From Costus lasius (Eukaryota > Streptophyta > Magnoliopsida > Zingiberales > Costaceae): DNA of 64,000 nucleotides. The notes below the pieces were generated by a model. It searched no databases. It was given only the letters and a program-made list of their open reading frames with translations, and had not been told where the DNA came from. This document shows, piece after piece, positions 59,619 through 64,000 of this stretch. A program made the translations under genes and the position numbers. The stretch is taken from positions 50,744,596 to 50,808,595 of the forward strand of contig CM050454.1 of the NCBI GenBank assembly GCA_027563935.2. The letters are read 5' to 3'. Numbering within the stretch: the stretch's first letter is position 1; each line of letters begins with the position of its first letter.

Positions 59619-59669
59619 TGGCCCAGCAAACTTCTCCCTTTCCAGTAGGGATCGCACATTGAAATTCGT
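59619..59669 (-). pseudogene. A3 gag start, initiator codon lost
   Basis: The first 17 codons of A3 gag (xNFNVRSLLEREKFAGP) lie here; A4 is inserted after them. The start codon position 59669-59667 reads ACG where A1, A2 and A4 have ATG. The next in-frame ATG is near 50378, inside gag, so a normal Gag start is missing even apart from the insertion. Confidence 0.88.
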
Positions 59670-61625
59670 GGTGTTCGTTGCTGCAGGAATCTACAACATT
59701 GCAAGAACAGCAAGGTCAGTATCAATGTGAGAATCAATCCAGGACTTAAGAATGATTCTTTTTCTCACTATTTTATCTGACTGAAAAATCCAGCAAAACA
59801 GTCCGAAAGAGTGACACTCTTTTAGTGAGATGGGATCCAAATTTCGTACTTGGTCTCCGCGTCCCGCTCAGGCGAGATAAGATGCACAGAGAGTACAAGC
59901 ACTAATCTCTGGTAGGCTATCCCTGCCAATCGCCAACCCGTGCGATTCCCCTTCATCTGGGCGATCCAGCCGACTGCGCCAACTGAGTTGGTACAACACA
60001 GTCTCTGATCCCACAGATGGCTGCCTCCATATAGCTAACATATGCTCTGTATGTAGCCTACATGGTCAAGCTGACCCGACCTACTCCCTGGACCACCACA
60101 TGCTATGCTGAGCAACGAGAAGCGATAAATCCCTTCTCTATAACATGCAGGTGAAATCACACACCGTCTGAAGATAGATGGGCGTGCCCACTGAGTGGGT
60201 ACAACACGGCCCCAACGATAGTCAGAACAGTGAGGTTTCGCGTCAGAAGGCTATCGTGCTTGATATTTAACGTTTGGATTTTTAACGGTCTTTTATCTTC
60301 TTAACTATCATGCAAAACCTATGGTGATAGCAGAAGATTAAATCATGCAATTCTAATTATATAAACAATAAATGAAAGCATGATGATCTTATGTGGTAAA
60401 CGCCCATTAAGCCTAAGTAAGACCTTAATTAACTTAAGTCTTCACTTGAGCTCTTCATGGGTCTTTTGCATCTCATCTGGCCCATCCCAGGGCCCAAGCG
60501 CCCACCAGGTAAATGCCCCTGTCCTAGAGTCGAACTCTAGACCTCCCACTGGTGAAGCTACTTGCTGCATGCTCCTCTGCCATGTGTGCTCTGTGCTCAT
60601 GTCTAATCAAATACATTTTAATCTATCTAGACATGATTGACACGCAGGTCAATTATACATTATAAATTAATTAAAATGTGATGCGCAGATCACAATTATA
60701 ATAATTCACAATAATCCAGGCACGCAGGCCCCAGCACAGCACACATTAAAATTGGGCAGCCCACATAAGATGAAATAGACATTGATTCATGTTTATACAA
60801 TCAACATGTGATCCAAACAAGAAAATAAAATTTTCGAAAACCCATGGGCATCAATTTTATTTTTCCTTATGTGCCCTACTACCTTACAACGGTCCATTAA
60901 TAGGGATCCACTCATCTGATCTAGTCAGACCCACTGCCCTAGCATGCACCAAGTCCTTACTGACTTGAGTCGACCCAGTGGTCAACAATGCATGCGTTGG
61001 GCTGAACGACCCTCATGAGTTCTGGCAAGCGGGTGTGACCCCGGGCTTAACTCAAGAGCGTTCACTGGTTGTCTCAACCAAACATCGCTACACGCCTGTC
61101 TGCAGTCGACCTATAGCCACCTCGTGCTTGCGCACAGGTGCCATCTGGTCGACCCATCTAGGCTGTCAGATGGTCTGATCAGACTGTTGGGTCCAGACAA
61201 GACTGATGATTTCAACCCTATCAACCCGTCTAAGGGTTTAAAGTAGGTGCAAATATAGATCTAGGTTAGGCGCGCAAGTTAACAGGTTTTGACAAAAACA
61301 TCTATAACAAGCGCCAACTAATAAACATCATACATGCGCCAATGAGTAAAAACATACATCATGTATTTTTACAAACTAACATGTAGATGCGCAAAGTGAT
61401 AAACCTTAGATCTATACATAAGCGCAAACATCTTGTAACAATGATACATGCGCAAACAACTTGTAACAATGATACATGCGCAAACAACTTGTAACAATGA
61501 TACATGCGCAAACAACTTGTAACAATGCATCAAGTAAGCGCATGTAAACATAGCATCAAGTATGGATCACAATCATATCAAAGCAATCATATGATTCATA
61601 CAAAAACCCTAGCTCTGATACCAAT
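59670..61625 (-). other. A3 leader with primer-binding site
   Basis: There is no gene. Primer site 61612-61623. TTCGA-loop hairpin at 60521-60543, with a small deletion beside it compared with the sister leaders. A 28-bp tandem repeat lies at 61437-61520. Confidence 0.85.
61437..61520. repeat. 28-bp tandem repeat in the A3 leader
   Basis: There are three copies of a 28-bp unit (AACAATGATACATGCGC then AAACAACTTGT) and a partial one at each side. The other A leaders have single ATGCGC-containing segments here but no array. Repeats touch each other without spacers, so this is a minisatellite. Confidence 0.9.
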
Positions 61626-63308
61626 TGAAAGATCCCCTAAAGGGGAGGGAGAAACCCTAAGCATGCGTAAATTGAAAAATTTGCATGGGCGGAATTAGGG
61701 TTTCCTAGGATCGCATGTAATATGAACATATGATCAACATTATTTCTTTGTATAGATCAAGATAGGATCTTACCAAGGCCATTGATTCGAATGGAGTCTT
61801 GGAAGCAAAAGGGCGAATTGGCTCTCCTCCAAAGAAGACGCACACAAAGGTGATGATGACTACTCCCTTGGCGTCCTTGTGCTAGCAAAGCTTCAAGGTG
61901 TCCTAATCGTATGGAGGAGATGAGATGATCCTCTTGGTGGCGGCCGAAAGCTCTCTTCTCCAATGCGTGAAAACTTGATCACTTCAGATGGCCGAGACCC
62001 ATGAAGAGAAGAGGCATTTGTAAGCGTTTAGGCGTTACATGATTTCCATAAATGGAAAGTCATGAAGCCATGCGTTCATGTCTTGTGAACGAACCAAAAC
62101 GCCAACTCAATTGAACCAAGCGTTCATGTCTTGTGAGCGGGTTCAATTTAATTTGGTTCAATTGCATTGGTCCAAAGACCAAATCGAACCAAGCCAAGCC
62201 ATGGTCTAAATCTTATATGAACCATGAAGGTTCAAGATCCAACCGTTCATCTCTTGATGCTCTTGATCTCACCGATCAAGCATCAATCCTCTCGATCGAA
62301 GCTTACCGATCTCAAGCCCTAATCAATCAAACATGATCAGACCAGATCTCACTTACAACCAGAGTTTAAACTCCTTTAAACTGAACCAAAACAATTCAGT
62401 CCACACGATCTGACATAAGTAAGCCATATCATCAAATTGTGCGACCCTAAGGGTTTCCTTTAAATGTCGGTAACGATAACTTACGTTATCACGACCAGTG
62501 AGGGGTATCTAGCAACACATCACTGTCTCCCGATATAAAGGAAAGTGTCTTCCAAGACTACACCCAAACCACAGCACAAGTGTGAATTCAATTCACTAGA
62601 CATACATGTTTCCTTTGCCACTGGATGTTCTTATTGGACAAGCGTGTCAAGCTTGTAATTCCAATATGATGAGAATGATTAGATCAGATGAACATAGTCA
62701 TCTGGGTATGGCCATACACTTTCTCAATCATCTCATTCAAGGGGGCCCCTTTAGAACATCACACTCCAATCAAGGAGACGGCAATCCTATATCTATCACT
62801 AGTGTCCTAACCTGACTCATGCTCATTATCCAAGATAGTCTATAACCATTATATTTCAAATGATATTGAACTACCTCAAAACAATGCCAATCATCATTTA
62901 GAAACACAAGTGATCTCAAGTCAGAGGAAATATGCCACTTGCTTACATACAAGGATTATTCACATTGTGACAAGCAATTGAATATCCTTGCAGGGTCTGT
63001 CCAGTACATCCAATGTACCTATGAGTCTACATCTTATTCCATGCTCGAAGCATCCTATAAGATTAGAACACATATTAGTCTCAATCATATCAAGGTTGTC
63101 TCATGTTCACCAAGATATCTCGACTAAGGACTATACTGCATGTCAGCCAGGCTGAACAGTATTGAGACATTATTCAGAAGTATATATATATATATATATA
63201 TTGTTACAACCTGAATAACAACCATTGCCTTTATAAACATTGAGTTTATACATGATACTGATACAATCCCAAGGCCTCAAACATTAGCCTTAAGGGCATA
63301 CCCCAACA
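61626..63308 (-). repeat. A3 5' LTR
   Basis: It is 1,683 bp, starts TGAAAGATCCCC and ends ATACCCCAACA. The (TA)10 run at 63181-63200 is identical to that in the 3' LTR. A patch at about 62736-62815 matches A0 better than its own partner LTR. No coding gene. Confidence 0.94.
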
Positions 63309-63313
63309 TTTTA

Positions 63314-63368
63314 CAATTTTCAGAGTCATGGACATACATTTTACGCAGCGGAAGAATGTCCCCGAAAC
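63314..63368 (-). repeat. C 5' LTR, second piece
   Basis: It continues the C LTR from 35995: CAATTTTCAGAGTCATGG... matches 28600-28660 of the C 3' LTR. It is cut at 63368 by A5; the rest is outside the window. Confidence 0.9.
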
Positions 63369-64000
63369 TGAAAGTCCCCACATGAAGGGGGGGCGAAACC
63401 CTAATGGCGCATATAAGAGGTTTTGAAAGCAACGGAAGCTAGGGTTTCTAAACAAAATCACATGCATATCATATGATTAACTTGTAAAGATTAGACGACT
63501 CATACCAGTGCCATTTCTCTGATGGCGTCTTGGAAGCAGAAACCAAAAAAGCTTTCCTCCAAAAGGAGCGCACACAAGATGAAGATCGCCTACCCTTGTC
63601 GCTCCTTGTGCTAGCAAGGATCTTCAAGTGTCTTGATCGAATGGAAGGGAGTGAGATGACTTCCTTTTTCTTTTCGAATCCTCTCCAAGGCTTCAACCTT
63701 TCACCCCGCGAGAGAGAGCGTAGCCGTTCAGAGAGATGGGCGAGAGAGAGAGACAAGAATAGAATGATTCTATTCCTACATGAGGCGTGATCTCATTTGA
63801 GATCATGGTTTCTAAAAATAGAAACCCACACTCGCTCATGTGTTCACGCCAAGTGAACAAGTCGCAACCTCCTTTCCCCTTGAACCATGCGCTCACTCAA
63901 TGAGCGGTTCATTTTGGTTTGGTTCAAAGACCAATTAACCCAAGCGATTTGGTCTAGATCATATTAAACCCTAAAGGTTCAAGATCTAACCGTTCATCTC
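63369..64000 (-). mobile_element. A5: partial A-family LTR at the right edge
   Basis: It starts TGAAAGTCCCCAC and follows the A LTR for 632 bp to the window end. Because minus-strand elements show their 3' LTR on the left and no primer site precedes it, this is the 3' LTR of a minus-strand element or a solo LTR. The likely target site is GAAAC (63364-63368). It has a perfect GGTTTC-TATTTTTA-GAAACC palindrome near 63808-63827. Confidence 0.88.

Larger units (their letters stand above)
35996..63308 (-). mobile_element. A3: Ty1/copia element split by A2 and A4
   Basis: It is flanked by TTTTA at 35991-35995 and 63309-63313. Its parts are 3' LTR 35996-37571, pol 37592-39204, (A2), integrase/gag 48312-50543, (A4), gag start 59619-59669, leader 59670-61625, 5' LTR 61626-63308. 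Without the two insertions it would be about 9.1 kb. LTRs differ at about 16 positions by eye (about 1.0%), plus a deletion of about 107 bp in the 3' LTR. Slightly more than for A2 and A4, as nesting requires. Confidence 0.95.
28576..63368 (-). mobile_element. C: Ty1/copia element related to B, interrupted by A3 and A5
   Basis: The 3' LTR is 28576-30673, pol/gag 30695-34263, leader 34264-35969; the 5' LTR begins at 35970, is cut at 35995 by A3, resumes at 63314 and is cut again at 63368 by A5. The left target site would be GATCC (28571-28575); its partner is outside the window. LTR and pol are similar to B but clearly diverged. Multiple frameshifts show it is older than the A elements inside it. 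Confidence 0.92.

Noticed and set aside
61437..61520. Regular repeats as a CRISPR array
   Set aside because: Repeats are directly adjacent without spacers and lie in a plant retrotransposon leader.
1..64000. A host gene hidden between the elements
   Set aside because: Every stretch aligns with LTR, leader or coding sequence of one of the elements, and target duplications leave no unassigned interval.

Overview
This window is plant nuclear DNA made, as far as I can read it, entirely of LTR retrotransposons nested in one another. I found no host gene, tRNA, rRNA or CRISPR array. The evidence for a plant is Ty1/copia and Ty3/gypsy elements of angiosperm type, initiator-tRNA-Met primer-binding sites (TGGTATCAGAGC), LTRs of 1.7-2.6 kb, long untranslated leaders, and C-to-T decay at CG and CAG sites. 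I cannot name the species. The copia elements look like the Angela/BARE lineage: long leader, HHCC/DDE integrase before RT and RNase H, and LTRs starting TGTTGG and carrying ATGCCC.

The labels A0-A5, B, C, G and S are mine. The oldest layer is G, a minus-strand Ty3/gypsy element cut into pieces: 2700-5485 (CCHC, protease, RT, RNase H, integrase), 18722-19492 (gag core) and 28126-28575 (gag start, primer site, LTR edge). Four insertions sit in G. A0 (1-2699, running off the left edge) lies in the integrase. B (5486-18721, TSD CCTTA) is a copia array of two internal regions sharing one middle LTR. A1 (19493-28125, TSD GACTC) is a copia element. C (28576-63368, right end outside the window) is a copia element related to B.

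B contains S (9398-12019, TSD GGTGC), probably a solo LTR. C's 5' LTR is hit twice within about 55 bp, by A3 (35996-63308, TSD TTTTA) and by A5 (63369 onward). A3 contains A2 (39205-48311, minus, TSD CTCAG) and A4 (50544-59613, plus, TSD AAGTT). The deepest path is G, then C, then A3, then A2 or A4. Only A4 reads on the plus strand.

The A elements share one plan: LTR of about 1.7 kb, primer site, leader of about 1.8 kb, one Gag-Pol frame of 1,294 codons, a short purine tract, and LTR. A1 has one nonsense codon, A4 two, A2 two plus a frameshift. A3 is open but has lost its start codon and is split by A2 and A4. By eye the LTR pairs of A1-A4 differ by about 0.8-1.0%, so the A insertions are recent and close in time. 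G, B and C are more decayed.

The most interesting signals are structural. The A leader has small hairpins whose stems change in compensating ways between copies while the loops stay fixed. The A LTR has a cluster of palindromes near the presumed core promoter. The B U3 carries an array of about six copies of one palindrome. These are candidates for RNA packaging/dimerisation or transcription elements; all were read by eye and need computation.
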